Shown in pieces: positions 1-8,233 of a stretch of 64,000 bases of DNA (its first letter is position 1; each line of letters begins with the position of its first letter). This DNA comes from Nonomuraea cavernae (GTDB lineage: Bacteria; Actinomycetota; Actinomycetes; Streptosporangiales; Streptosporangiaceae). Where the stretch lies: NCBI RefSeq assembly GCF_014646355.1, contig NZ_BMNH01000002.1:234069-298068 (forward strand), in the 5' to 3' direction. Made by a program: the position numbers and the translations under genes. The notes beneath the pieces were generated by a model. It was given only the letters and a program-made list of their open reading frames with translations, did not search any database and had not been told where the DNA came from.

Positions 1-142
1 TGTTCGTCCCATGCCCGCCCGCACGTGGGCCCCGCGTCAGTCGCACATGCAACCTTAAGACCCTTTATGGCGTCTAATGATCATAGGTGGGGATAGCGCC
101 ACGGGGACTGACGGCGCACTCCATCTGAGCCAATACGAAAGC

Positions 143-171
143 GCCGGTGGCGAGAACGTCTCGCCACCGGC
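143..171. promoter_or_regulatory. Perfect 13-bp inverted repeat before the glycosyltransferase
   Basis: The arms GCCGGTGGCGAGA (143-155) and TCTCGCCACCGGC (159-171) pair perfectly around a 3-nt loop. The repeat ends 43 nt before the GTG start at 215. No T-run follows on either strand, so it is not a classical terminator. It could be a 5'-UTR hairpin, or an operator. The rest of 1-214 shows no gene. Confidence 0.5.
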
Positions 172-214
172 CATGTGTGTTGTGACACTCTCGCGACAAG
201 GAGGGATCCCACAG

Positions 215-1507
215 GTGCGCGCACTGGCACGCAAGGGCAAGTCAGCGATGGTCCGGCTGTACAGGGGATACAACCGGCGCAAGAAGCGCGGCGCGCCGCC
301 TCCGTCGATCGACCGGATCCGCATCCTCCTCCTGCACGCCAACGGCATGGGCGGCACGATCAGGACCGTGTTCAACGTCGCCGGCTACCTGGCACGTGAG
401 CACGACGTCGAGATCGTCAGTGTGCTGCGGGAGGCCGAGGAGCCGTTCTTTCCCGTCGATCCGCGGGTCAAGTTCCGATATCTGGACGACCGGGTCAATC
501 CGGGTCTCGACCCGATGCGCGCGATGCTGTCCAAACTGCCCAGCAAGCTGATCCCCCCGGGCGAGTCGGCGTACCATCGCTTCACCCTGTGGACCGACCT
601 CAAGCTGGCCCGCTACATCCGCTCGCTCGACACCGGCGTGCTCATGGCCACCCGGCCGGGGCTCAACCTCGTCATGGCCCAGTTAGCCCTGCCCGGTGTC
701 ATCACCATCGGCCAGGAGCACGTCGCCCTGCGCACGCAGCCCGACTCCATGCAGGCGCTCATCAAGTGGCGCTACCGCCGCCTCGACGCGCTCGTCACCC
801 TCACCAAGGCCGACCAGCGCGACTACCGCGCCACCCTGACCAAGAAGCCCAGGAAACTGGCCCGCATCCCCAACGCCGTGCCGCCGCTGAGCGGCGACGT
901 CGCCAAACTCGACGCCAAGGTCGTCATCGCCGTCGGCAGGCTGACCCGGCTCAAGGGCTTCCACCGGCTCATCACCGCCTGGGAGGAGGTCGCCCGGGCC
1001 CATCCCGACTGGAAGCTGCGCATCTTCGGCGCCGGCCCCCAGGAGGACAACCTGCGCGCCCAGATCACCGAGGCGGGGCTCGACGGCGTGGTCGAGCTGC
1101 CGGGAGCCACCTCCGACGTCGGCGCCGAGCTGGAGAAGGCCTCCATCTTCGTGCTCAGCTCCCGCCACGAGGGCTTCCCCATGACCATCCTCGAAGCCAT
1201 GGCCAAGGGGCTCGCGATCGTCAGCTTCAACAGCCCCCACGGCCCCAAGGAAATGATCACGCACGAGTCCGACGGGCTGCTGGTCAAGCCGCGCACCAAC
1301 GCCAACCTCGCCGCCGCCATCCTGCGGGTCATCGAGGACGAGCCGCTGCGCCGCAGACTCGCCGCGGGCGGCGTGGAGACCGCGCGCCTCTACGACGCCG
1401 ACGTCATCGGCGCCCAGTGGGAGGCGCTGCTGGGCGAGCTGCTCGCCCGCCGCGACGGCACCTGGGTCAAACCCCCGGCCCGTTCGGCTTCACAGGTCCG
1501 GCCATGA
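215..1507 (+). CDS. GT4-family glycosyltransferase
   Basis: A 430-residue glycosyltransferase of the GT-B fold. It probably transfers a sugar from a nucleotide-sugar donor to a cell-wall, teichoic-acid or exopolysaccharide acceptor in the cytoplasm; the substrate cannot be read from the sequence. An N-terminal Rossmann half begins RIRILLLHANGMGGTIRTV. The C-terminal GT1 domain begins VVIAVGRLTRLKGFHRLI and carries the donor-binding signature SSRHEGFPMTILEAMAKGLAIVS with its E-x7-E pattern. The reading frame is open back to 77, but a GTG at 215 sits 10 nt after AAGGAGGG and gives the usual family length, so I chose it. No transmembrane segment is seen. The gene stands alone, and a 238-bp gap follows. 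Confidence 0.85.
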   Translation: MRALARKGKSAMVRLYRGYNRRKKRGAPPPSIDRIRILLLHANGMGGTIRTVFNVAGYLAREHDVEIVSVLREAEEPFFPVDPRVKFRYLDDRVNPGLDPMRAMLSKLPSKLIPPGESAYHRFTLWTDLKLARYIRSLDTGVLMATRPGLNLVMAQLALPGVITIGQEHVALRTQPDSMQALIKWRYRRLDALVTLTKADQRDYRATLTKKPRKLARIPNAVPPLSGDVAKLDAKVVIAVGRLTRLKGFHRLITAWEEVARAHPDWKLRIFGAGPQEDNLRAQITEAGLDGVVELPGATSDVGAELEKASIFVLSSRHEGFPMTILEAMAKGLAIVSFNSPHGPKEMITHESDGLLVKPRTNANLAAAILRVIEDEPLRRRLAAGGVETARLYDADVIGAQWEALLGELLARRDGTWVKPPARSASQVRP

Positions 1508-1603
1508 CGCCGGCCGGCGAGCCGTAGATCGTGATCGGCGTACCCGGCCGCCCCTGAGCGGCGCGGCGGCCATCGGCCGCCCGCCGCCGTCATCCCCGGC
1601 CGT

Positions 1604-1641
1604 TCCTTCACCGACCGGAACGTCCTTCACCGACCGGAACG
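1604..1641. repeat. Two tandem copies of a 19-bp unit
   Basis: TCCTTCACCGACCGGAACG occurs twice without interruption (1604-1622 and 1623-1641), about 100 bp after the glycosyltransferase stop codon. It lies in the gap 1508-1745, which otherwise holds only upstream sequence of the HNH gene. Confidence 0.9.
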
Positions 1642-1745
1642 GCCACATTCTCCTCTCCGCGCCGCCCGCAAGGCCTTACCGTGTCAAAGCAGACCAGGCT
1701 GGGGAAATCCTCTCTAGAGAACCTCCCTCACCCCCGGAGGCGTGC

Positions 1746-2459
1746 TTGAGCACCAAGGACGTGGTCGCCATCCTGGCGGGAGCCGCACTCGTCGCAGCAC
1801 TCCTCGGCTCCGGCACCTCCAGCCCCGCCACCGCGGCCAGCCCGCTCGGCAACGCCAGCGGCACCCTGCCCGGCCTGGCGCCCATCACCACCGCCGCCGA
1901 CAAGGCCACCGCCCGCCGGCTCATCCAGCGGTTACGCGTCAAGGGCCGCGGCCCCGCCACCGGCTACACGCGCACCCGCTACGGCGCCAACTGGGCCGAC
2001 GACGCCACCGGAGTCCCCTACGCCCGCAACGGCTGCCGCACCCGCGACGACCTGCTCGCCCGCGACGGACAGGACATCAGATACCGCGATGGCTCCCGCT
2101 GCGTGGTCGTCTCGATGCGCCTGGCCGACCCCTACACCGGCCGGACCATCCACTGGCACAAGGACCGCGCCGACGAGGTCCAGGTCGACCACGTGGTGCC
2201 GCTCGGCTACGGCTGGCGCATGGGCGCCCCCCGCTGGCCCATGTCCAAACGCCTCGACTTCGCCAACGACCCGCTCAACCTGCTGCCGGTCGACGGCGCG
2301 GCCAACGAGCAGAAGGACGCCTCCGGCCCGGCCGGCTGGCTCCCGCCGCAACGCCGCGTCCGCTGCGCCTACGTCACCCGCTTCGCGCAGGTCGCGCTCA
2401 AGTACGGCCTGCCCGTGACCAGGGCCGACAAGACCGCCATGCTCGCCCAGTGCCGCTAA
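1746..2459 (+). CDS. Secreted HNH-family (DUF1524-type) nuclease
   Basis: A 237-residue exported protein that probably hydrolyses nucleic acid outside the cell. The TTG start at 1746 follows GGAGG by 6 nt. Residues 1-30 form a short signal peptide with the hydrophobic core VAILAGAALVAALLG and an Ala-rich end. The catalytic core at about residues 145-200 has QVDHVVPLGYGWRMG, then FANDPLNLLPVDGAANEQKDA. This is the DH...N...N/K arrangement of GmrSD C-terminal/DUF1524 HNH nucleases, with Asp-His as metal ligand and general base. Cysteines near residues 99, 119, 222 and 236 could form disulfides. The stop codon overlaps the end of the convergent esterase gene by 4 bp. Confidence 0.85.
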   Translation: MSTKDVVAILAGAALVAALLGSGTSSPATAASPLGNASGTLPGLAPITTAADKATARRLIQRLRVKGRGPATGYTRTRYGANWADDATGVPYARNGCRTRDDLLARDGQDIRYRDGSRCVVVSMRLADPYTGRTIHWHKDRADEVQVDHVVPLGYGWRMGAPRWPMSKRLDFANDPLNLLPVDGAANEQKDASGPAGWLPPQRRVRCAYVTRFAQVALKYGLPVTRADKTAMLAQCR

Positions 2460-3289
2460 CGCGGATCCAGCCAGTCGAACCCTCGCCTGAACGTCTGCTC
2501 CGCCAGCACCCGCTGCCCCGCGGAGTTCGGATGGAAGTAGTCCCACCGGCTGACCTGGTCCAGCGTGAAGCGGTAGGAGAACACCGAGCCCCCGTCCGTA
2601 CGGCAGGACTCCCCCAGGGACGCGCAGGCCGCGGCCGCCTCCCGGTTGTAGGCCATCACCCGCTCCCGCACCCGCGCCCGCCGCTCCACGTCCGCCCGCT
2701 TGACCGACGTCGGCTCGGCCAGCATCGCCGGGCAGATCCGCCCCAGCGCCCAGAACGTGCGCGCGATCGCGTTGCCCTTGCCCACCTGCCACAGCCGCCG
2801 CAGGTCGGGGATGCTCGACACGAACACCCGCACCCCCGGCACCCCGTCGCGCAACACCGTCAACGCCTGGTCCAGCCGCTGCCGGTAGACGGCCACCGGC
2901 GTCATCTCCCGTTCGGTGCGCACGCAGGCGTCCTGGGCGCCGATCAGCACCGTGACGTAGCCGGGCTTGAGATCGATGGCCCGCCGCACCTGTCCCATCA
3001 GGTCGGCGCTGGTCGCCCCCGGCGCCGCCAGGTTGTCGTTGTGCCCCTTGATGTCGCGGTCCAGCCGCAGCAGCCGCAGGTAGTGGCTGGAGACCTCGGG
3101 GTTGTCACCGGCGGACCACGAACGTGAGGTGCACGACACGTACCAGCCGCACGCGTTGAAGCCCGACGAGATGGAATCACCCAGGGCCACCATCCTCGCC
3201 GGCACCGGAGGGACCGACGTGGCCTGCGCCGCTCCGGAACCGAGAACCACCACCACAGCGCCGAGCAACGGCGACAGACGACCGATCAT
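2456..3289 (-). CDS. Secreted SGNH/GDSL-family hydrolase
   Basis: A 277-residue exported esterase or lipase-type hydrolase. A signal peptide (MIGRLSPLLGAVVVVLGSGA) precedes block I, VALGDSISSGFNACG, which holds the nucleophilic Ser. Block II-type Gly follows in NLAAPGATSADL. The block V catalytic Asp-x-x-His appears as WDYFHPNSAGQRVL near the C terminus. Paired Cys residues fit an extracellular protein. The natural substrate cannot be inferred. The ATG has no convincing Shine-Dalgarno sequence; TACCTT lies 6 nt upstream, so the transcript may be leaderless. Its 3' end overlaps the convergent HNH nuclease gene. Confidence 0.85.
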   Translation of the reverse strand: MIGRLSPLLGAVVVVLGSGAAQATSVPPVPARMVALGDSISSGFNACGWYVSCTSRSWSAGDNPEVSSHYLRLLRLDRDIKGHNDNLAAPGATSADLMGQVRRAIDLKPGYVTVLIGAQDACVRTEREMTPVAVYRQRLDQALTVLRDGVPGVRVFVSSIPDLRRLWQVGKGNAIARTFWALGRICPAMLAEPTSVKRADVERRARVRERVMAYNREAAAACASLGESCRTDGGSVFSYRFTLDQVSRWDYFHPNSAGQRVLAEQTFRRGFDWLDPR

Positions 3290-3505
3290 GAGCTCAAGGT
3301 AGGGAGCCGGTCAACGGCACACCATGACCTGACGGCAAGGACTGCCATCTCAGGACCGACTTCATATCGCGGCTTGACAGTGCCGCCCCGGCCGCGTGCG
3401 CCCAAAACCCCCCTGGATGCGCACCTTTCTCCGTCGAACGACCGTAACCAGTCATTAGCCGGGGCCCCAGTCGAACGTGTTCAGTTCACGCATAGAGTGT
3501 CTCGG

Positions 3506-4735
3506 GTGAGTGTCGCGCTCGGAACCACCCGCCCACTACCGGTTCGCACCACCCCCGTAGGTGACCCGGGTGACCTGCTGGCGTCCCTGCCGAGGTCCGC
3601 GCCCTACGCGTGGATCAGGCACGGCGAGGGGCTCGTGGGCTGGGGAGAGGCCGCCCGTGTCGCGGTGCCTCCCGGCCCCCACCGGTTCGCCTGGGCCCGC
3701 GAGTGGCTCGCGGACATCCTGGGCGAGGCCCACGTCGACGACGCCGTCAACACTCCCGGCTCCGGTCCCGTCGCCTTCGGCAGTTTCACCTTCGACGAGA
3801 GTTCTCCCGGCTCCGTGCTCACCGTCCCGCAGGCGATCCTCGCCCGCCGCGGCGGCCGCGCCTGGCTCACCACCATCGGTGACACGCCCCTGGAGACCTT
3901 CACCCCGATCCGCGATCCCGGCCACATCAGCTACGGCGACGGCAGCCTGACCGCTCCCGAGTGGGAGCACGTGGTGGCCCGCGCCGCCGCGCGCATCCGC
4001 GACGGCGAGCTGGAGAAGGTCGTCCTCGCCCGCGACCTGCTCGCCACGGCCGAGCACCCCATCGACATCCGCCTGCTCCTCACCCGGCTGGCGCACCGCT
4101 ACCCCGACTGCTACACGTTCTCCGTCGCCGGTCTCGTCGGCGCCACCCCCGAGCTGCTCATCCGCCGCACCGGCCAGGAGATCGAGTCGCTCGTCCTGGC
4201 CGGCACCACCCCGCGCGGCAGCAGCGCCGCCGACGACCTCGCCCGGGGCGCGGCCCTGTTCGCCTCCGAGAAGGACCGGCACGAGCACGAGTGCGCCATC
4301 GCCTCCGTGCGCCAGACCCTGGCGCCGCTCTGCGCCTCCCTGCACACCCCCGACGAGCCCGAGCTGCTGGTCCTGCCCAACGTCCAGCACCTGGCCAGCC
4401 ACGTCGTCGGCCGCCTGGCCGACGGGGCCTCCGTCCTCGACGTCGTCGCCGCCATGCATCCCACGGCCGCCGTCGGCGGCACCCCCACCGCCACCGCCAT
4501 CGACGTCATCCGCGAGCTCGAGGGCATGGACCGCGCCGGCTACGCCGGGCCCGTCGGCTGGATCGACGCCCACGGCGACGGCGAGTGGGGCATCGCGCTG
4601 CGTTCCGGCCTGATCAGCGGCAGACGCGCCCGGCTGTTCGCCGGCGGCGGCATCATGGGCAACTCCGACCCGGCGTCCGAGCTGGCCGAGGCCCAGGCGA
4701 AGTTCCGGGTCATGCAGTACGCGCTCGAAGGCTGA
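3506..4735 (+). CDS. menF: Isochorismate synthase (menaquinone pathway)
   Basis: Converts chorismate to isochorismate, the first committed step of classical menaquinone synthesis. The 409-residue protein has the chorismate-binding fold. KVVLARDLLATAEHP, LVLAGTTPRGSSAADD, HPTAAVGGTPTATA and GYAGPVGWIDAHGDGEWGIALRSG are its conserved catalytic and Mg-binding blocks. The frame is open from 3374, but a GTG at 3506 lies 7 nt after a TAGAGT -10 hexamer, so translation is probably leaderless from there. An isochorismate synthase can also feed siderophores, but no DhbA/B/E genes are near while menD, menC and menE lie 12 kb downstream. Its last codons and stop are tandemly repeated. Confidence 0.87.
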   Translation: MSVALGTTRPLPVRTTPVGDPGDLLASLPRSAPYAWIRHGEGLVGWGEAARVAVPPGPHRFAWAREWLADILGEAHVDDAVNTPGSGPVAFGSFTFDESSPGSVLTVPQAILARRGGRAWLTTIGDTPLETFTPIRDPGHISYGDGSLTAPEWEHVVARAAARIRDGELEKVVLARDLLATAEHPIDIRLLLTRLAHRYPDCYTFSVAGLVGATPELLIRRTGQEIESLVLAGTTPRGSSAADDLARGAALFASEKDRHEHECAIASVRQTLAPLCASLHTPDEPELLVLPNVQHLASHVVGRLADGASVLDVVAAMHPTAAVGGTPTATAIDVIRELEGMDRAGYAGPVGWIDAHGDGEWGIALRSGLISGRRARLFAGGGIMGNSDPASELAEAQAKFRVMQYALEG

Positions 4736-4765
4736 CCCCGCGAAGGCTGACCCCGCGAAGGCTGA
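4726..4765. repeat. 15-bp tandem repeat over the menF stop codon
   Basis: The unit CGAAGGCTGACCCCG occurs at 4726-4740 and 4741-4755, then as a 10-bp partial copy at 4756-4765. Each copy carries TGA, and because the period is 15 bp all three stops (4733, 4748, 4763) are in the menF frame. Confidence 0.95.
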
Positions 4766-4774
4766 AGCCGCCGG

Positions 4775-5401
4775 TCACACGGGCTCGGGCACATGGATGT
4801 CGGCGGCGACCACGACCGTGGCCCGGCCTGAGGTCAGGGTCGCCACCCAGTCCGCGAAGGCGCCGAGCTCGGCGTCGGCGACCGCGACCGAGAAGTCCAC
4901 GGCCTGGCCGTAGCCGACGTCGTGGACGGGGTGACGGGAGGCGCGCAGGTCGTTCTCCACCCGGCCGGCCTGGTCGTGGGCCACCGAGACGCGCACCAGC
5001 TTGGCCGGGACCATCCGCACCGGGTCGGCCCGGTCCAGGGTCTCGGTCACCGCCGAGCCGTAGGCCCGCACCAGGCCGCCCGCTCCGAGCAGGGTGCCGC
5101 CGAAGTAGCGGGTGACCACCGCCACCACATCGTCGTACCCCCTGCCCAGCAGGGCCTGGACCATCGGCGTGCCGGCGGTGCCGCCCGGCTCGCCGTCGTC
5201 GTCGCCCTTCCGCAGGCGCTGCCCGATCAGGTAGGCCGTGCAGTTGTGGGTGGCGCCCGGATGCAGGCGGCGGCGCTCGGCGATGAACGCCGCCGCCTCC
5301 TCGACGGTCCGGGCGGGCGCCACCGCGCAGATGAAACGTGACCGCCGCGCCTCCGTCTCGTGCTCGACGCTGGTGGTGAGGGTGAGGAACGGGGCGGCCA
5401 T
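4775..5401 (-). CDS. YigZ/IMPACT family protein
   Basis: A 208-residue member of the widespread YigZ/IMPACT (UPF0029) family, homologous to the eukaryotic GCN1-binding protein IMPACT. Its exact bacterial role is not settled; a ribosome or translation link is suggested for the family. The N-terminal domain has the signature EARRSRFICAVAPARTVEEAAAFI, GATHNCTAYLIG, DDDGEPGGTAGTPMVQALLGRGYDDVVAVVTRYFGGTLLGAGGLVRAYG, which is the diagnostic UPF0029 core. A smaller ferredoxin-like C-terminal domain follows. The ATG lies 7 nt after TAGCTT, so the message is probably leaderless. It is divergent from the epoxide hydrolase gene. Confidence 0.9.
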   Translation of the reverse strand: MAAPFLTLTTSVEHETEARRSRFICAVAPARTVEEAAAFIAERRRLHPGATHNCTAYLIGQRLRKGDDDGEPGGTAGTPMVQALLGRGYDDVVAVVTRYFGGTLLGAGGLVRAYGSAVTETLDRADPVRMVPAKLVRVSVAHDQAGRVENDLRASRHPVHDVGYGQAVDFSVAVADAELGAFADWVATLTSGRATVVVAADIHVPEPV

Positions 5402-5408
5402 GCCTCAC

Positions 5409-5436
5409 AAGCTACCGCCTTTACATCGTAGATCAA
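5409..5436 (-). promoter_or_regulatory. Promoter of the yigZ-like gene
   Basis: Reading leftward, TTGATC (5436-5431) is followed after 16 nt by TAGCTT (5414-5409), which ends 7 nt before the ATG at 5401. The spacing fits a housekeeping sigma factor and a leaderless start. Confidence 0.5.
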
Positions 5437-5499
5437 CACTGGGGGGCTACGCGATCGCCCGCGCCGCACAGCGCCTCAGGCGCCGGTCTCGGAACCGGT

Positions 5500-5539
5500 T
5501 TGCCCGTACGAAACGTATGCCGTACGGTACAGCGTACCG
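5500..5539 (+). promoter_or_regulatory. Promoter with palindromic operator before the epoxide hydrolase
   Basis: TTGCCC (5500-5505), a 17-nt spacer and TACGGT (5523-5528) form a promoter. The inverted repeat CGGTAC-AGC-GTACCG (5525-5539) overlaps the -10 hexamer, and further CGTA/GTAC steps occur between the boxes. That position suits a repressor site; the TetR gene at 6891 is the obvious candidate regulator, by proximity only. Confidence 0.5.
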
Positions 5540-5562
5540 AACCGAGCTGGAGGTATACCCCC

Positions 5563-6690
5563 TTGACTGCGAACGACATCCGGCCCTTCCGCTTCGAAGC
5601 CTCCCCGAGCGAGCTCGACGACCTGCGGGACCGGCTCGACCGGGTGCGCTGGCCGGACGAGGTGCCCGGCCTCGGCTGGCGCCACGGCGTCCCGCTCGCC
5701 CATCTCAAGGAGCTGGTCCACCACTGGCGCACCGGCTACGACTGGCACCGCGCTTACGCCGAGCTCGACCGGTACGACCAGTTCGTCACCGAGATCGACG
5801 GCCAGAGCATCCACTTCCTGCACGTCCGCTCCGCTCGCCGGGACGCGCTGCCGCTGCTCATCACGCACGGCTGGCCCAGCTCCCCCGTCGAGTACCTCGA
5901 CGTGATCGGCCCGCTCAGCCAGGACTTCCATCTGGTCATCCCGTCGCTGCCCGGCTACGGCCTGTCCGGCCCCACCCGCGAGTTCGGCTGGGGCTCGACC
6001 CGCGTCGCCAGAGCCTGGCTGGAGCTGATGACCAGGCTCGGCTACGACCGCTTCGGCACCCAGGGCGGCGACTGGGGCACCTGGATCTCCCGCGAGGTCG
6101 GCGTGCTCGCCCCCGAACGCGTCGTCGGCATGCACGGCAACGGCATCATCTGTTTCCCCATCGGCGCCCCCGGCGAGCTCGACGACCTCTCCGAGGTCGA
6201 ACAGGACCGGATGGCCTTCCGCGAGCGCTACCTCACCGAGCAGTACGGCTACAAGCTCATCCAGTCGGCCCGGCCGCAGACCTTCGCCTACGGGATGGCC
6301 GACTCCCCCGTCGCGCTGCTCGCCTGGTTCGCCGGAGTCTTCCACGAGTGGAGCGACGACGCCGTGGACACCGACCGGCTGCTCACCACCGTCATGCTCT
6401 ACTGGCTCACCAACACCGCCGGCTCGGCCGCCCGCTCCTTCGTCGAGACCCCCGACACCGACCAGGACACCAGCGTCGAGTGGGAGCTCAAACCGGCCAC
6501 CGTGCCCACGTCCATCTCGGTGTTCCCCCAGGACATCCTGCGGCCGATCCGCCGCTTCGCCGAGCGCGACAACAACATCGTCGGCTGGGTGGAGCACGAG
6601 CGCGGCGGCACGTTCGCCGCCCTGGAACAGCCCGCCGCCTTCGTCACCGACGTCCGCGCGTTCTTCACGTCCCTGAAGTCAGCTCCTTGA
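5563..6690 (+). CDS. Epoxide hydrolase family protein lacking the usual catalytic His
   Basis: A 375-residue alpha/beta hydrolase with the N-terminal EHN domain (residues 1-110, FRFEASPSELDDLRDRLDRVRWPDE). The oxyanion motif HGWP and the nucleophile elbow GGDWG (Asp nucleophile) are present. The segment that normally reads RGGHFAALE, whose His completes the triad, reads RGGTFAALEQP (codon ACG). This enzyme may therefore be inactive, or may use a nearby His such as that in WVEHERGG. The TTG at 5563 follows CTGGAGG by 9 nt and is preferred over an upstream ATG at 5500. A TetR regulator follows 200 bp later. The 3' end runs into a 14-bp repeat array. Confidence 0.82.
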   Translation: MTANDIRPFRFEASPSELDDLRDRLDRVRWPDEVPGLGWRHGVPLAHLKELVHHWRTGYDWHRAYAELDRYDQFVTEIDGQSIHFLHVRSARRDALPLLITHGWPSSPVEYLDVIGPLSQDFHLVIPSLPGYGLSGPTREFGWGSTRVARAWLELMTRLGYDRFGTQGGDWGTWISREVGVLAPERVVGMHGNGIICFPIGAPGELDDLSEVEQDRMAFRERYLTEQYGYKLIQSARPQTFAYGMADSPVALLAWFAGVFHEWSDDAVDTDRLLTTVMLYWLTNTAGSAARSFVETPDTDQDTSVEWELKPATVPTSISVFPQDILRPIRRFAERDNNIVGWVEHERGGTFAALEQPAAFVTDVRAFFTSLKSAP

Positions 6691-6802
6691 CGTCAGCTCC
6701 TTGACGTCAGCTCCTTGACGTCAGCTCCTCGACGCCGGGTCCCTGAAGTCACGTCCCTGAAGTCACGTCCCTGAAGTCAGCGCGCTGAGGTCGCCCCGTT
6801 GA
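6663..6802. repeat. 14-bp periodic repeat array carrying stop codons
   Basis: About ten degenerate 14-bp units, each ending in TGA, run from inside the last epoxide hydrolase codons to 6802. The best copies read CGTCAGCTCCTTGA (6691-6704, 6705-6718) and AGTCACGTCCCTGA (6747-6760, 6761-6774). The gene's own stop (6688-6690) is the TGA of the second unit. As 14 is not a multiple of 3, successive TGA codons fall in all three frames. The array fills most of the gap 6691-6890. Confidence 0.93.
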
Positions 6803-6890
6803 CCTCACCCCGCATTTCGGCCGGCCCTTACCGCGTAGATTCACGGCATACCTTCACAGAAGAACCGCTCTGAGGCTTACTCTGGAAGTC

Positions 6891-7478
6891 ATGTCGGTGA
6901 CGCCCCTGCGAGGAGGGGCCGCGCGTGAGGCGGAGTTGCTCAGCGCGGTGCTCGAGGTGCTGCGCGAAAGCGGCTACGACCGGCTGACCGTCGACGCCGT
7001 CGCGGCGCGCGCCAGAGCCGGCCGCCAGACCGTCTATCGCCGCTGGCCGACCAAGGCCGACCTGGTGGTGGCCGCGTTCGTCAACGCCGTGTCGGCGCCG
7101 CCGGGCATACCTGACACCGGGGAGCTGCGCGGTGACCTGCTCGCCCTGATGGAGTCGCTGCTCGACGAGGTCATACGCCTCGGCGACGTCTTCGCCGGCC
7201 TGGTCGGCGAGACGCGGCACAACCCCGAGCTGGCGGTCGCGATGGAGCAGCACTACGTCGCGACCCGCCGCCGCGCCGTCCTGGCCGTCTTCGAGCGGGC
7301 GTGGGAGCGGGGTGAGCTGTCCGGCAGCGCCGACACCGACCTGCTCTGGGAGGTGGGACCGGCCACGCTGTTCTTCCGGGCGGTGGCCAGCGGCGAGACC
7401 GTCGACTCCGAGCTGACCCGCCGGATCGTCGACCACATCGTGCTGCCGCTCGCCACCGCCGGCCGGCAACCGGGTTAG
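6891..7478 (+). CDS. TetR/AcrR-family transcriptional regulator
   Basis: A 195-residue one-component repressor. The N-terminal helix-turn-helix is clear: [49 protein letters not shown] (residues 14-62). The C-terminal ligand domain is helical, of the TetR_C_16/AcrR sort that often ends in IVDHIVLPL. The ATG lies 7 nt after TACTCT, so it may be leaderless. It lies downstream of the epoxide hydrolase on the same strand and convergent to the ABC importer. The palindrome overlapping the epoxide hydrolase promoter is a plausible target. The ligand is unknown. Confidence 0.88.
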   Translation: MSVTPLRGGAAREAELLSAVLEVLRESGYDRLTVDAVAARARAGRQTVYRRWPTKADLVVAAFVNAVSAPPGIPDTGELRGDLLALMESLLDEVIRLGDVFAGLVGETRHNPELAVAMEQHYVATRRRAVLAVFERAWERGELSGSADTDLLWEVGPATLFFRAVASGETVDSELTRRIVDHIVLPLATAGRQPG

Positions 7479-8233
7479 AGCTCGCGCCCCAGCTCGTGCG
7501 CGAGCTCGTCCAGCTCCGCGCCGCCGGCCATCAACGTGGTGAGCTCCTCCCTGGTGATGTCGGCCTTGCCGTACTCGCCGAGGCTCGTCCCCCGGTTGAG
7601 CAGCAGGAACCGGTCTCCCACCGGGTAGGCGTGATGCGGGTTGTGGGTGATGAACACGACCCCGAGGCCACGGTCGCGGGCCCTGGCGATGTAACGCAGC
7701 ACCACGCCCGCCTGCTTGACCCCCAGCGCCGAGGTGGGCTCGTCGAGGATCAGCACCCGGGCGCCGAAATGGACGGCCCGCGCGATGGCCACCGACTGCC
7801 GTTCGCCTCCCGACAGCGTGCCGACCGGCTGGTCGACGTCGCGGATGTCGATGCCCATCGCCCGCAACTCCTCGCGGGCCACCTTCTTGGCCTTGGCCAC
7901 GTCGAAGGACAGGCCCTTGCGCGGCTCGGAACCGAGGAAGAAGTTACGCCACACCGACATCAGCGGGATCATCGCCAGGTCCTGGTAGACCGTGGCGATC
8001 CCCCGGTCCAGCGCCTCGCGGGGGCTGGCGAACCGCACCTCGGCGCCGTCGACCAGGAACGTGCCCGCGTCGTGCCGGTGCACCCCGGACAGGATCTTGA
8101 TGAGGGTCGACTTGCCCGCGCCGTTGTCACCGAGCACGCAGGTGACCCGGCCCTCCTCGACGCCCATCGACACCTCGCGCAGCGCCAGCACCGAGCCGAA
8201 CGTCTTGCCGATGCCCCGCGTCTCGATGATCAA
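7475..8233 (-). CDS. Sugar-type ABC importer, ATP-binding subunit
   Basis: A 252-residue ATPase that powers uptake through the adjacent RbsC-like permease. Walker A is [12 protein letters not shown], the signature is [15 protein letters not shown], and Walker B is [12 protein letters not shown]. It has only one ATPase domain, unlike RbsA/XylG with two, which fits the short FrcA-type ATPases. The TTG start at 8233 overlaps the permease stop (TTGA) and follows GGAGGTGAAGCA; no in-frame ATG is available nearby. Third gene of a binding protein-permease-ATPase operon. The 3' end overlaps the TetR gene by 4 bp. Confidence 0.88.
   Translation of the reverse strand: MIIETRGIGKTFGSVLALREVSMGVEEGRVTCVLGDNGAGKSTLIKILSGVHRHDAGTFLVDGAEVRFASPREALDRGIATVYQDLAMIPLMSVWRNFFLGSEPRKGLSFDVAKAKKVAREELRAMGIDIRDVDQPVGTLSGGERQSVAIARAVHFGARVLILDEPTSALGVKQAGVVLRYIARARDRGLGVVFITHNPHHAYPVGDRFLLLNRGTSLGEYGKADITREELTTLMAGGAELDELAHELGREL

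Noticed and set aside
3506..4735. Isochorismate synthase as a siderophore gene (DhbC)
   Set aside because: No DhbA, DhbB, DhbE or peptide synthetase genes are near, whereas menD, menC and menE are in the window.
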